64,000 nt of DNA from Gammaproteobacteria bacterium. GTDB lineage: Bacteria > Pseudomonadota > Gammaproteobacteria > UBA6002. The stretch lies in assembly GCA_013697705.1 (NCBI GenBank), contig JACCWJ010000021.1, forward strand, positions 62,001-126,000, read 5' to 3'. The notes under the pieces were generated by a model. That model saw only the letters and a program-made list of their open reading frames with translations, made no database searches and was not told where the DNA came from. Below, in pieces: positions 19,848-30,200 of the stretch; positions within the stretch are counted from its first letter, which is position 1; every line of letters starts with the position of its first letter. A program made the translations under genes and the position numbers.

Positions 19848-20351
19848 ATGTATCGCTACCTCATGTTACTTTTAGTAATACCTATTCTTTGTTTTTCATT
19901 ACAATCTTGCCATCCCAAACCCCAGGAAAGGGTTATCGCCCCGACTAATCCCTCTATAAATGCAGAAGTAGGCAGACTATTTTTAGCCAAAAATAAATTA
20001 AAGCCAGGGATTCATTCACTTCCTAATGGACTGCAATTTGCGATTCTGCAAGACGGTTTAGGCGTTTACCCCTCTCCATCTGACTGGGTAACACTTTATT
20101 ATCAGGGCCAATACATTGATGGTCGAGTATTTGATAATACCCATGCTCAAAACAAACCCATCAAACTTCAAGTTTCCCAGGGAATTCCTGGCCTACAACA
20201 AGCATTAAAGATGATGCTCCCAGGGTCCGTTTGGGTCATCTATGTCCCCCCTCAGTTAGCGTTTGGTGAAAAGGGGATTCCCAAATTAGTAGGCCCGAAT
20301 CAAACACTTGTCTACTATGTACATCTCATCAGCGTAGAAGTGGCTGATTAG
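19848..20351 (+). CDS. FKBP-type peptidyl-prolyl isomerase, lipoprotein
   Basis: A prolyl cis-trans isomerase that is probably anchored in the envelope. I chose ATG 19848, preceded by GGAGAG. Residues 1-20 are then a lipoprotein signal ending in the lipobox LQSC with Cys21 as the lipid site. The C-terminal FKBP domain (about residues 60-165) shows VTLYYQGQYIDGRVFDNTHA, QGIPGLQQAL and VYVPPQLAFGEKG-like blocks typical of the fold. At 167 residues it lacks the long N-terminal dimerisation helix of Mip-type proteins, so it is a short relative, not a full Mip. It may help folding of secreted proteins. A long inverted repeat follows. Confidence 0.9.
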   Translation: MYRYLMLLLVIPILCFSLQSCHPKPQERVIAPTNPSINAEVGRLFLAKNKLKPGIHSLPNGLQFAILQDGLGVYPSPSDWVTLYYQGQYIDGRVFDNTHAQNKPIKLQVSQGIPGLQQALKMMLPGSVWVIYVPPQLAFGEKGIPKLVGPNQTLVYYVHLISVEVAD

Positions 20352-20354
20352 CCA

Positions 20355-20484
20355 CTAGAGGCGAACGTCCATTTTCGGTGGAATTTCAATGAAAAATGCA
20401 AAGAAAACTGCTCACATACTTGTGTATGCTCCGCTTTTTCTTTGCATTTTTCATTGAAATTCCACGCGAAACTGAACGTTCTAG
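20355..20484. repeat. Long hairpin repeat element
   Basis: Perfect 30-base inverted repeats (20378-20407 and 20436-20465) enclose a partly self-complementary centre (CACATAC/GTGTATG), giving a very long hairpin. Imperfect outer arms extend to short CTAGA/TCTAG ends. Part of the same sequence recurs in shortened form at 35423-35475. No coding frame. It may terminate the FKBP gene's transcript or be a small mobile repeat. Confidence 0.75.
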
Positions 20485-20553
20485 CCAATCTGTAATTTAG
20501 ATGCTGCTGTAGTTATGAGCCCCCTCCCAATAACTTCAATGCTACAGATAAGA

Positions 20554-20581
20554 TTGCTAATCTGTACAATTTTGGTACCAT
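20554..20581 (+). promoter_or_regulatory. Candidate promoter of the SUF operon
   Basis: TTGCTA (20554-20559) and TACCAT (20576-20581) are 16 bases apart, 26 bases before the regulator's start codon. An inverted repeat ACAGAT/ATCTGT (20544-20565) overlaps the -35 and could be the regulator's own operator. The consensus match is weak, so this is a proposal. Confidence 0.3.
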
Positions 20582-20607
20582 ATTAAAAATTTCATTGGTT
20601 TGATATT

Positions 20608-21057
20608 ATGCTGCGCATTAGCAAGTTGGCTGATTATGGTACGGTAATTATGAATTGTCTGGCGAATGATCCAGAAATCACGCATAAGTGTCATGAAATT
20701 GCCCATAAAGTTCATCTTGCACTCCCAACCACTAGTAAAATATTAAAGATGTTAGTTTCTGCAGATTTGGTCAGCTCAGTAAGAGGATCAGGAGGGGGAT
20801 ACCGACTTTCCCGCCCATCGGAACACATTACAGTCGCGGAAATTATTACAGCACTCGATGGCCAGCCAGCATTGACAGAGTGCACCGCCATCGCAAAAAA
20901 ATGTCCTCATGAGGGTATTTGTGGTGTGAGAGATAACTGGCACTTGATAAATAAGGTGGTTTTTTTAGCATTAAACAGTCTTACCTTGGCAGATATGATG
21001 AAGCCAATCAATCTGCACCCGACCATCGTCCAAGGTATCCAATTTGAGCAACGGTAA
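20608..21057 (+). CDS. Rrf2-family Fe-S cluster regulator of the SUF operon
   Basis: A 149-residue transcription factor with an N-terminal winged helix (MLRISKLADYGTVIM; LPTTSKILKMLVSADLVSSVRGSGGGYRLSR). Its C-terminal half has three Cys in a C-x6-C-x5-C pattern (ECTAIAKKCPHEGIC), as in IscR, which bind a [2Fe-2S] cluster. It heads the sufBCDSU-A-T operon by 15 bases and so most likely senses Fe-S status and represses or activates that operon. It is of the SUF-associated IscR-like type. No separate isc operon is visible in the window. Confidence 0.93.
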   Translation: MLRISKLADYGTVIMNCLANDPEITHKCHEIAHKVHLALPTTSKILKMLVSADLVSSVRGSGGGYRLSRPSEHITVAEIITALDGQPALTECTAIAKKCPHEGICGVRDNWHLINKVVFLALNSLTLADMMKPINLHPTIVQGIQFEQR

Positions 21058-21072
21058 GTTAAGTAGGTAAAA

Positions 21073-22524
21073 ATGACATCAAATGAAGTCAACTTTCTAG
21101 ATGAAGTTGTTAATAAAAAATACGAACATGGTTTTATCACTGAGATTGAAAGTGATGCTATTGCTGCGGGATTATCTGAGCAAACCATTATCGCTATTTC
21201 AAATAAAAAAAATGAACCCGCTTTTTTATTAGAGTGGCGATTACAGGCTTATCGCCACTGGTTAACTATGCGTTCTCCTCACTGGGCACATGTTTCGTTT
21301 CCAGAGATAGATTATCAAAGTATTGTTTATTACTCGGCTCCTAGATCGCAAAAAGACGGTCCCCAAAGCTTGGATGAAGTAGATCCAGCCTTGTTGGAAA
21401 CTTATAAAAAATTAGGTATTCCTTTGCATGAATATGGGAAATTAGCGGGTGTAGCGGTTGATGCTGTTTTTGATAGCGTCTCTGTTGCCACGACATTTAA
21501 AGACAAACTAGCAGAAGCAGGGGTTATTTTTTGCTCGTTTTCAGAAGCAGTCCACACCTACCCCGATCTAATAAAAAAATATCTTGGGACGGTAGTTCCT
21601 TATCGAGACAATTTTTTTGCAGCGTTAAATTCAGCTGTTTTTAGTGACGGATCTTTTGTGTATATACCAAAGGGCGTGCGTTGTCCGATGGAATTATCAA
21701 CGTATTTTAGAATTAATGCGGCTAATACCGGACAATTTGAGCGAACTTTAATCATCGCTGATGAAGGAAGTTGTGTGAGTTATCTTGAGGGGTGCACAGC
21801 GCCCATGCGAGACGAAAATCAATTGCATGCTGCAGTGGTTGAGCTCGTCGCCCATGAAAATGCCAAGATTAAATATTCTACAGTACAAAATTGGTATCCC
21901 GGCGACAAGGAAGGAAAGGGCGGAATTTACAACTTCGTTACTAAGCGCGGTCTTTGTAAGGGTAAAGATTCAAAGATTTCTTGGACCCAAATTGAAACAG
22001 GTTCTGCTATTACCTGGAAATACCCTAGTGTAATCTTGCAAGGTGACAACTCGATAGGTGAATTTTATTCGGTAGCATTAACCAACAATTATCAACAAGC
22101 TGATACTGGAACCAAGATGATCCACATTGGCAAAAATACGAGTAGTACCATTATTTCAAAGGGTATCTCTGCGGGGAAAGCCCAGAATACCTATAGAGGG
22201 TTAGTGCGCGTCACTCCAATGGCTGAAAATGCACGTAACTTCACTCAGTGTGATTCTCTTTTGTTGGGAGATCTTTGTGGTGCCCATACCTTCCCTTATA
22301 TAGAAGTTAAAAATAATTCAGCTCACATTGAGCACGAAGCTTCTACTTCTAAGATTGGTGAAGACCAATTATTTTATTGCCAACAAAGAGGTATCAGTAC
22401 CGAAAATGCAATTTCTCTTATTGTAAATGGATTTTGCAAGGAGGTATTTAAAGAACTACCTCTGGAGTTTGCAGTGGAGGCCCAGAAGTTATTAGAAGTA
22501 AGCCTAGAAGGCAGTGTCGGATAA
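21073..22524 (+). CDS. sufB: Fe-S cluster assembly scaffold protein SufB
   Basis: A core component of the SufBC2D scaffold on which Fe-S clusters are built in the cytosol. The 483 residues show the expected beta-helix protein with typical blocks: [55 protein letters not shown], and a C-terminal segment [23 protein letters not shown] with the conserved Cys region. It follows the regulator closely and precedes sufC with a 46-base gap. Length and motifs are normal. Confidence 0.97.
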   Translation: MTSNEVNFLDEVVNKKYEHGFITEIESDAIAAGLSEQTIIAISNKKNEPAFLLEWRLQAYRHWLTMRSPHWAHVSFPEIDYQSIVYYSAPRSQKDGPQSLDEVDPALLETYKKLGIPLHEYGKLAGVAVDAVFDSVSVATTFKDKLAEAGVIFCSFSEAVHTYPDLIKKYLGTVVPYRDNFFAALNSAVFSDGSFVYIPKGVRCPMELSTYFRINAANTGQFERTLIIADEGSCVSYLEGCTAPMRDENQLHAAVVELVAHENAKIKYSTVQNWYPGDKEGKGGIYNFVTKRGLCKGKDSKISWTQIETGSAITWKYPSVILQGDNSIGEFYSVALTNNYQQADTGTKMIHIGKNTSSTIISKGISAGKAQNTYRGLVRVTPMAENARNFTQCDSLLLGDLCGAHTFPYIEVKNNSAHIEHEASTSKIGEDQLFYCQQRGISTENAISLIVNGFCKEVFKELPLEFAVEAQKLLEVSLEGSVG

Positions 22525-22570
22525 TAGTAGTTTCTTGTTCTGTAACGAGAAAAATTAAGAGGCTTTAAGA

Positions 22571-23338
22571 ATGCTAAAGATCGAAAATTTACACGCAAGC
22601 GTGCAGCAAAAAGACGTTTTACGAGGAATTAATTTAACTGTTAGACCGGGCGAAGTGCACGCAATTATGGGGCCAAATGGTTCCGGCAAAAGTACCCTGG
22701 CCAATGTTTTGGCAGGCCGTGATGGCTATGCGGTGACTAAAGGCACTGTGAAATTCCAAGATCAATTATTATTGGAGATGTCTCCAGAAGAACGTGCAGC
22801 AGCAGGTTTATTTTTGGCCTTTCAATATCCCATTGAAATACCAGGCGTCAATAATATGTATTTCATGAAAGCGGCAATTAATAGCATACGCCAAACGAAG
22901 GGCGAGAGTGAGCTCGACGCAGTTGATTTTTTACAGGTCATCAAAAAGAAAATAAAAGAATTAGATATGAGTGAAGCTTTTTTGAATCGTTGCGTGAATG
23001 CCGGTTTTTCCGGGGGCGAGAAAAAACGCAATGAAATTTTGCAGATGTTGCTATTACAACCCTGTTTAGCCGTACTGGATGAAACTGACTCGGGTTTAGA
23101 TATTGATGCCTTACAAACCGTTGCTAAGGGTGTTAATAGCCTGAGAAGCGCAACAACTTCATTCGTCGTGGTCACCCACTATCAACGTTTATTAGATTAT
23201 ATTGTTCCCGACTATGTTCATGTGTTGGCGCATGGAAAAATAGTTAAATCTGGTGGTAAAGAATTAGCTTTAGAGTTGGAAGAAAAAGGGTACGGGTGGA
23301 TTGAGAATCAACTCGTAAAAGAGGCTGTTACAGCATGA
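22571..23338 (+). CDS. sufC: Fe-S cluster assembly ATPase SufC
   Basis: The ABC-type ATPase of the SufBCD scaffold; ATP hydrolysis drives conformational change for cluster assembly. The 255 residues have Walker A (GPNGSGKST), a Q-loop (FLAFQYPIEIPG), a signature motif (FSGGEKKRNEI, typical of SufC), Walker B with the catalytic Glu (CLAVLDETDSGLD) and a switch His (VVTHYQRLLDYI). Its last four bases overlap the start of sufD (ATGA), indicating translational coupling. Confidence 0.97.
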   Translation: MLKIENLHASVQQKDVLRGINLTVRPGEVHAIMGPNGSGKSTLANVLAGRDGYAVTKGTVKFQDQLLLEMSPEERAAAGLFLAFQYPIEIPGVNNMYFMKAAINSIRQTKGESELDAVDFLQVIKKKIKELDMSEAFLNRCVNAGFSGGEKKRNEILQMLLLQPCLAVLDETDSGLDIDALQTVAKGVNSLRSATTSFVVVTHYQRLLDYIVPDYVHVLAHGKIVKSGGKELALELEEKGYGWIENQLVKEAVTA

Positions 23339-24645
23339 TGATAGTTAATGATCCTCTATTACAGAAATATCAAAAATCTTGGCAGGCACAATTTGAAGCT
23401 AAACCAAAGGATTGGTTGCAAACACTTAGAACTCAGCAGTTTGCTACTTTCTTAGATCAAGGCTTTCCCAATATTCGTCACGAACAGTGGAAATATACCA
23501 ATATTATGCCTTTGGCAGAGCAGTCATTTGAGCTTACTCAGCCTAGTTCAGAATTAAATAGACTCGATGATTGCGAACATTTTTTCATGACCGGCGCCCA
23601 CTATCGTCTAGTTTTTATAGATGGATTTTTTTCTGCGGAATTATCTGTAACACCATGCAATGAAAAATTTATTATCATGAATTTGGCCGCTGCAATCGAA
23701 CAACATAAAGATCTTGTTCAAAAGTATATCGCTCCAGAATCGAATAGTTCGGCTTTTTTGAATTTAAATACTGCCTATATACAAGATGGGGTTTTTATTT
23801 ATGCCCCAGCAAATTGTGTTATTACAAAACCCATTCATGTTCTTTATCTCGCAGGATCTCATTCTGTGAATAGAGTGCAACATATCAGGAATATTATTGT
23901 TGCAGAAGAGCGTGCGAATGTAACATTCTTTGAAGAATATCAAAGCCTTGTTCAAGAGAGCTATACCTCAAATGTGGTTACTCAGTTGCAAGTCAATACA
24001 GAATCCCACGTCGAGCATATTAAGCTCCAGAATCAGAATACAAAATCATTTCATGTTAGTAACACTTTATTGTCACAATATAAAAACAGCAGGGTATCTG
24101 AATACAGTTATAGTTTAGGCGGTCAGTTGGCTCGAGAAGATATCTGCTGTAATTTGCATGAAGAAGGTGCTTCGTTACAGTTGGCAGGGCTATATCTTCC
24201 TTTAGATAAGCAGCATATTGATATACATACTTTTATCAATCATTTAGCAAGCCATACTACCAGTGATGAAGTATTCAAAGGAGTGATCGCCGCTAAATCA
24301 CGTGCTGTATTTAACGGTAAAATTAGTGTGACCAAAAAAATCAAACAAGCTATAGCAAATTTACAGAATAAAAATCTCCTTTTAGCGCCTGATGCTGAAG
24401 TAAATACTAAGCCTGAATTGGAAATTTATTCTGATGATGTTAAGTGTCGGCATGGAGCAACTATAAGTACCCTAGATAAAGAAATGCTGTTTTATCTGCG
24501 TTCGCGAGGAATTTCGGCCGATAAAGCGCATCAATTATTATTATTAGCTTTTGTGCGTGAAAACGTCAACGCAATTACTCATGCGTCTATAGCCGACAAA
24601 ATACATAAACTGATTGAACACAAATGGGATGAATTAATCTCATGA
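23335..24645 (+). CDS. sufD: Fe-S cluster assembly protein SufD
   Basis: The partner of SufB in the SufBC2D scaffold, also a right-handed beta-helix protein. The 436 residues match the family at the RHEQWKYTN segment near the N-terminus and at [10 protein letters not shown]...[12 protein letters not shown] near the C-terminus. Two adjacent ATGs (23335, 23338) could start it; the first overlaps sufC by four bases. It ends overlapping sufS by four bases. Confidence 0.96.
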   Translation: MMIVNDPLLQKYQKSWQAQFEAKPKDWLQTLRTQQFATFLDQGFPNIRHEQWKYTNIMPLAEQSFELTQPSSELNRLDDCEHFFMTGAHYRLVFIDGFFSAELSVTPCNEKFIIMNLAAAIEQHKDLVQKYIAPESNSSAFLNLNTAYIQDGVFIYAPANCVITKPIHVLYLAGSHSVNRVQHIRNIIVAEERANVTFFEEYQSLVQESYTSNVVTQLQVNTESHVEHIKLQNQNTKSFHVSNTLLSQYKNSRVSEYSYSLGGQLAREDICCNLHEEGASLQLAGLYLPLDKQHIDIHTFINHLASHTTSDEVFKGVIAAKSRAVFNGKISVTKKIKQAIANLQNKNLLLAPDAEVNTKPELEIYSDDVKCRHGATISTLDKEMLFYLRSRGISADKAHQLLLLAFVRENVNAITHASIADKIHKLIEHKWDELIS

Positions 24646-25910
24646 CAAAAGCAGTAATAGAAAAAGAGTTAGCTTATTCGAAAGAAGAAAAATGTCTCAA
24701 TGTAGCAATGGTTAGGCATGATTTCCCCATCTTAAATCAAAAAATTAATCAGCACCCATTAGTATATCTCGACAATGCGGCGACCACGCAAAAGCCTAAT
24801 ACTGTTTTAGAGGCTATGTCGCATTATTATCACTGGGATAATGCCAATATCCATCGTGGTGTTCATACTTTGAGCGTACGAGCTACCGAAAGTTTCGAAG
24901 CCGCTCGCGAGCAAGTTAAACAATTTATTAACGCAGAATATACTCATGAAATAATTTTTACGCGTGGCGCGACAGAAAGTATAAACTTAATTGCACAAAC
25001 CTTTGCTCGCTCTGAGTTAAAAGCGGGTGACGAAATTATCATAAGTGCAATGGAGCATCATTCTAATATTGTTCCTTGGCAGTTAGTTTGCGAGCAAGTG
25101 GGAGCTAAGCTAAAAGTAATTCCCATTACGGATCTAGGCGAGTTAGATATAACAGCTTATATGGAATTATTTACCGAAAAGACAAAAATAGTCTCAGTAG
25201 CACATGTTTCCAACGCCATAGGCACAATTAATCCGGTAGCAAAAATAGTGGAGATAGCGCACCAACATAATGTTCCGGTTTTGCTCGATGGAGCACAAGC
25301 GGCTCCGCACATGCAAATAGATGTTCAAAAATTAGATTGCGATTTTTATGTGTTTTCTAGTCATAAAATGTATGGCCCTACGGGAATTGGTGTTTTATAC
25401 GGAAAAACGAAATGGCTTGATCGTCTACCTCCTTATGAAGGTGGGGGTGATATGATCGCTGAAGTGAGTTTTGAAAAAACGAGCTATAATAAACTTCCGC
25501 ATAAATTTGAGGCAGGTACACCTAATATCGCCGGAGTAATTGGATTGGGTGCCGCAATCGATTACCTAAATCGACTTACCATGGCTGCGGTGTCACGTTA
25601 TGAAGATAAGTTGCTTCAGTATGCCACCGAATCTTTAACAGCCATTGAAGGTCTTAGAATTATTGGCCGCGCCCAACAAAAAGCAGCGGTGATTTCATTC
25701 GTCATAGATGATATTCATCCCCATGATATTGGAACTGTTTTAGATCATGAGGGCATTGCAATACGTGCAGGTCACCATTGTGCTATGCCATTAATGACTA
25801 GATTTAATATTGCTGCTACTGCGCGCGCTTCGTTTGGAATTTATAATACTTTGGAAGAAATAGACGCCTTAGTGGCTGCATTATTAAGATTAAAAAGGTT
25901 GTTTAACTAA
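24642..25910 (+). CDS. sufS: Cysteine desulfurase SufS
   Basis: A PLP-dependent group II desulfurase that takes sulfur from cysteine, leaving a persulfide for cluster assembly. The 422 residues contain [11 protein letters not shown] near the start, the PLP Schiff-base Lys in [12 protein letters not shown] (about residue 241) and the catalytic Cys at about residue 380 ([11 protein letters not shown]). With SufU rather than SufE nearby, sulfur is likely accepted by SufU. The first ~25 residues before the conserved block are slightly longer than usual. It overlaps sufU by one base (TAATG). Confidence 0.97.
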   Translation: MTKAVIEKELAYSKEEKCLNVAMVRHDFPILNQKINQHPLVYLDNAATTQKPNTVLEAMSHYYHWDNANIHRGVHTLSVRATESFEAAREQVKQFINAEYTHEIIFTRGATESINLIAQTFARSELKAGDEIIISAMEHHSNIVPWQLVCEQVGAKLKVIPITDLGELDITAYMELFTEKTKIVSVAHVSNAIGTINPVAKIVEIAHQHNVPVLLDGAQAAPHMQIDVQKLDCDFYVFSSHKMYGPTGIGVLYGKTKWLDRLPPYEGGGDMIAEVSFEKTSYNKLPHKFEAGTPNIAGVIGLGAAIDYLNRLTMAAVSRYEDKLLQYATESLTAIEGLRIIGRAQQKAAVISFVIDDIHPHDIGTVLDHEGIAIRAGHHCAMPLMTRFNIAATARASFGIYNTLEEIDALVAALLRLKRLFN

Positions 25911-26359
25911 TGACAATGCTGCGTGAGCTTTATCAGTCACTTATTCTTGACCACGGGAGAAGACCGCGAAATTTTTCAGTACTCGTAGATGCGCATCGTA
26001 TAAAAGAAGGTTTCAATCCATTATGTGGCGATAGACTAACTTTCTATATCAAGTTGAAGGCTGATGTCGTGGATGAAATTACTTTTCAGGGAAGTGGTTG
26101 TGCTATTTCAATGGCTTCTGCTTCTCTCATGACAGATTTTTTAAAGGGAAAATCAAGCGAAGAGATCAAGGAAATTTTTTTGAGGTTCCACGAGATGGTA
26201 ACTGAAAGTGCCGAAAATAAAGATTTTTCACATCTAGGCAAACTTGAGGTTTTAAAAGGTGTTTTAGAATTTCCGGCCAGAGTAAAATGTGCCACATTAG
26301 CTTGGCATACCCTTATGGGTGCATTGGAAAATAACCCCCAATGTATCAGCACAGAGTAA
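25910..26359 (+). CDS. sufU: SufU-type sulfur acceptor / scaffold
   Basis: A 149-residue NifU-N/IscU-fold protein that accepts sulfur from SufS. The three conserved Cys are visible in NPLCGDRL, GSGCAISMASASL and RVKCATLAWHT. The insertion and the Cys pattern fit SufU rather than IscU (no LPPVK motif). It overlaps the sufS stop by one base. Many gammaproteobacteria use SufE instead, so the SufS/SufU pair is notable, though it occurs in other SUF operons of this layout. Confidence 0.95.
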   Translation: MTMLRELYQSLILDHGRRPRNFSVLVDAHRIKEGFNPLCGDRLTFYIKLKADVVDEITFQGSGCAISMASASLMTDFLKGKSSEEIKEIFLRFHEMVTESAENKDFSHLGKLEVLKGVLEFPARVKCATLAWHTLMGALENNPQCISTE

Positions 26360-26373
26360 TGAGAGGTGAAATT

Positions 26374-26712
26374 ATGAACCAAGTTGTGACACTTACCCCC
26401 AATGCAGTTGCGCATATTAAAAAAAGCGTAGAGCAGCAACATGCCGCGGGTTTTCGTCTGGCGGTTAAAAAAACCGGTTGTTCGGGGTATGCTTATGTAC
26501 CCAATATAGTTCAGGAAGGGAAGGAGCAAGATCTGCATTTCCAGATAGAGAATCTTAGTATTTTCGTTGAAAAAGAAGCAGTGAATATTTTGCAAGGCAC
26601 ACTTATTGATTACATTGATCAAGGTCTTGGCCAATCAAAATTAATTTTTCATAATCCTAATGCTGCAAACCAATGCGGTTGTGGCGAAAGCTTTAATTTA
26701 TTAGATGAGTAG
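26374..26712 (+). CDS. sufA: A-type Fe-S carrier protein (SufA/IscA-like)
   Basis: A 112-residue HesB/IscA-family protein that carries Fe-S clusters from the scaffold to targets. ATG 26374 has AGAGGTGA upstream; the longer frame from 26341 overlaps the sufU end and lacks a ribosome site. The three cluster Cys are in KTGCSGYAY and the C-terminal NQCGCGES, matching the C-x(n)-CGC pattern. It lies between sufU and sufT in the operon. Confidence 0.93.
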   Translation: MNQVVTLTPNAVAHIKKSVEQQHAAGFRLAVKKTGCSGYAYVPNIVQEGKEQDLHFQIENLSIFVEKEAVNILQGTLIDYIDQGLGQSKLIFHNPNAANQCGCGESFNLLDE

Positions 26713-26720
26713 TACATCAC

Positions 26721-27266
26721 ATGCATGAAAATGAGATAATTACTTTAAATCGTGACGTAGATGCGCTGTTAATTCCTTCCGGGGCACGAATTTTTTTACA
26801 AAGAGGCACCGAAGCGACTATAACCCAATCATTGGGTGGATCATTCACCGTTAATATTTATGGCAATTTAGCGAGAATTGATAGTAAAGATGCGGATGCT
26901 CTGGGAAAACCAGTTCAAATGCAATTGTCTGAAGATGCTCTGGAAACTTCTACGCTAGAAGATCTTATCTGGACTCAGATGCGCACCTGTTATGATCCAG
27001 AAATACCGGTCAATATCGTTGATTTAGGGCTGATTTATGATTGCTCAATTATTGAAATTTCTGCAAAGTGTCATCGGGTAATCATAAAAATGACGCTCAC
27101 AGCGCCAGGATGTGGCATGGGTCCAACCATTGCTGCTGAAGTAAAAGCAAAAGTTGAATGTGTACCCCATGTTGTTGAAGCTGAAATTGATATTGTATTT
27201 GATCCCCCCTGGGATCATAGCCTGATGTCCGAAGCTGCAAAGCTCGAACTGGGAATGTTTTATTAA
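26721..27266 (+). CDS. sufT: Fe-S maturation protein SufT (MIP18/DUF59 family)
   Basis: A 181-residue protein whose C-terminal half is a MIP18-like domain with CYDPEIPVNIVDLGLIYD and the MTLTAPGCGMGP block. The N-terminal ~70 residues form the SufT extension. SufT aids Fe-S cluster maturation under high demand. It ends the SUF operon, eight bases after sufA. The nearby convergent gene starts its stop codon about 20 bases later. Confidence 0.93.
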   Translation: MHENEIITLNRDVDALLIPSGARIFLQRGTEATITQSLGGSFTVNIYGNLARIDSKDADALGKPVQMQLSEDALETSTLEDLIWTQMRTCYDPEIPVNIVDLGLIYDCSIIEISAKCHRVIIKMTLTAPGCGMGPTIAAEVKAKVECVPHVVEAEIDIVFDPPWDHSLMSEAAKLELGMFY

Positions 27267-27287
27267 ACCCAATTCGATGCACGATAG

Positions 27288-30200
27288 TTAAATTTTATAG
27301 TCCCTCTCCAAATTATCACTGGGTTCTGTGAACAAAAAATCCATCAATGATACGATAGACTGGTGTTTCAAAACTGATTTAGTAAAGATCAGGAGCTCAT
27401 TGTCTCCTACCTCATAAGTAATCGGATATTTTCCTAAAGTAGACTGAATATTTTTTTGAAGATTTTTTAACAGGGTCTGCTTATCTCTCGACGCAAGTAT
27501 TTGACTTGAATCTTCAAAGGCTATATAGAACGTTCTATTTTCTTTAGTTAAAATTAGCTTATTTTCCTTTATAAGTTCCTTTGCGATCATTTCTGTATTG
27601 CGATAGGTAAAAAATCCCTGCCTTGTGGATTTAAGTAAAGCTGTAACTTTTTCTTCGGGCGCCAGGCATAACGAGTGAGTGATCAAGCGAGAGAACACCA
27701 CCATCATGCGGAAGTCCTGTTGGTAATAAACCAAATCATTTATCGGGACTATTTTTCTATAAGATAAATACAAAAGCCACAGCAAAGATATTTTTTTGCC
27801 TAATTGAGCGGGTATGCGAAATATCAAGTCATTGTTATAAAGGGTAGCCCCAACTAATTGCTGTGTTTTGTTGGCAATATTCCCGGCTTGGTTACTATGC
27901 AAAATATTTTCTAATCGTTCTTGAAACACTCCCCATAAGAGGGCTGCGAAGATTAATGCTTCACTGTAAAATTTAGCTCGTGAGTTTATTCGATCGTCTA
28001 GTCCCGATAAAACCAATTTTACTAAAATAGAGTGTTTAAAACGGTTTTGTGGTTCTGAAGGCAACAGAAAAAGATCATTTTCAATACCGAGGTTGGTTGC
28101 TAGTTGCCATGTGGCTAATGCTCGGCCACCAAAAATCGTCTTGTGAATTTCACTGAAACATTTATCCTTATTAAGTGTTCTTAAGTTTCGCGCATGATTC
28201 TGCAGTGCGATGTTAATTAAAGCACTATAATGCAACGTTGGATGCTTCATTGTGCGGTAAACAATAGAGCGTATCATCCTAAAAACACGTGCAGGATCTT
28301 CTGTGAAGCTTAATTCGGGAGGTTGAATTGTATGTAATTCAAAATCTTCTTCTATATCTTTTATGCCGCCAAAAAAATCGATGAGCTCATGTGTGCGTGG
28401 ATCATAATAAATAGCATTTTCTGTCGTATCCCTATTTTTCCCATCTCTATAGAGTATCTGCATTTGAATTTCCGAAAATTTTTTCTCCTTTTGAAAGAAG
28501 TAAATTTCTTTCGAAATTGATAATTCAATTATGGTGGAATCTTCTTCAATATAAATGTTGGGGAAATTTTTGCTTCTTAATTCCGCATCAGGAAATAATG
28601 TTTGCACGGATCCAAGTATATTGTGCAGCGTTGCCTCGGGGGCGGGTAATGTTGCTGGGAATACTAAAGTATCTATATCAAAGGAATGTTCGTTTAGCAG
28701 GAAATCTCTAATATATCCCCCGACAATAATAAGTATATATCCCTGTTGCTCGAGTAATTTTCGTATTTTATTAAAAGATTCAGGTAACGGAATCTCTTTT
28801 TTTATAATAAGTGGATTAGTTTTATCTTGCGGAATAAGTGTTGCTATTTTTGCTGCAGTAGCTTCAATTTTTGCTGATAAGTTCTTTGCCATGTCATGAA
28901 GTGTTTTGTGCTCCAAGGTTAATGATTCATTATTTGATATTGGTGGAGCGTTATCAATTGCTTCTATTACATGTCGAAAATAGTTCAATGCTTCTTTGAG
29001 GAGGTATTTTTTATCGGCGCCTATTTCTTTATTGCTGAGTTTTTTGTGGGCATTGCCCAGCCCCATATTAATTTTTAAATAATATACACTTGTCTCGTCA
29101 GAGTGCGAGTCAAGTAAAAGTTGATAGAGATCTATAGCGCTTTCGTAATTACCTTGGGAAAGTAGTTGATTTGCCTTCTCGAGCAATTTTTCAATGGAGT
29201 TATTTTCATTGGTTGAATTGCTTTGATTTTTTTTGTAATTTTGATATTCGTCTTTCACCTTTTGGTCTTTTAATTTTTTGTTCCTACCTTTATTTAATTT
29301 GGTATCCTTAGCAAGGAGCGCTGCCTGAAAACTTCGCTCGCTTGCCTCAATGTCGTTTTCACGATTTTTTAGCTCACAGATAGTGGCATCTAAGAGGCTT
29401 AATGTATGTACGTTTAAATTATCTTTGTCAGTAATTTTTTTCGAATCAATTTCTAGTTGTAACGACAAAATCTCTTTTCTTAGTAACAAATAGTCATAAT
29501 AAATTTGGTTCTTTGGGCTACAATTTTGATCTAAAACTGTTACAATAAAAGTATCGCAATTGCCTAAACAGTGTTTGTAGAGTTTTAACAAGTACCATCG
29601 GATTTCTGCAAGCTGAAAAATTGAATTAATAGACAACCCGCCATTTTTATTTGCTAAAGAGTCTACAAATTTCAACGCAAGCTCAATCTTTGATTCTGAA
29701 ATTATTTTTCTTATAAAAATAAGCATTACATGGTGATGATTAACATTGCGATTAAAGTTGCTTTTAGGGAAAAATATTTTGCACTGGAATTTCTTTGCGC
29801 TCTTAGGATCGAGAGTGACAAATTTCTTATGATTGGCATAGTATATTTGGTTAAAAAAAGATGTTGCGCAAGCATAATAGTGCAGCAGTTGTGCATCGGA
29901 ATTGCTGAGTTTATCCTCAACTAGTGGCAGTATCTTTGAATAGTAAAAATTTTCGTGGTCGAGACTTTCTGAGTGTATGTCTTCTATGATTTTTCTTATA
30001 TAATTCTCATTGTCCAGCAAGAAAAGATAAAGGTAACAATGGGCTTTCATAAGATTATTTGTAGTATTTTGAATGAAATCATGAAAAATACGAATAGTGC
30101 TATTTAGGCGTTTTCTCCCTTCTTTATCCGCTAAAAGCAAACAGTTACCCGTTATTTCTTGTAACATTACAATCACTGTTTGACAAAAATATAATTCCGA

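Noticed and set aside
19848-20351. Calling the FKBP lipoprotein a full Mip virulence factor
   Set aside because: It lacks the long N-terminal dimerisation helix of Mip proteins and carries only a short region before the FKBP domain.
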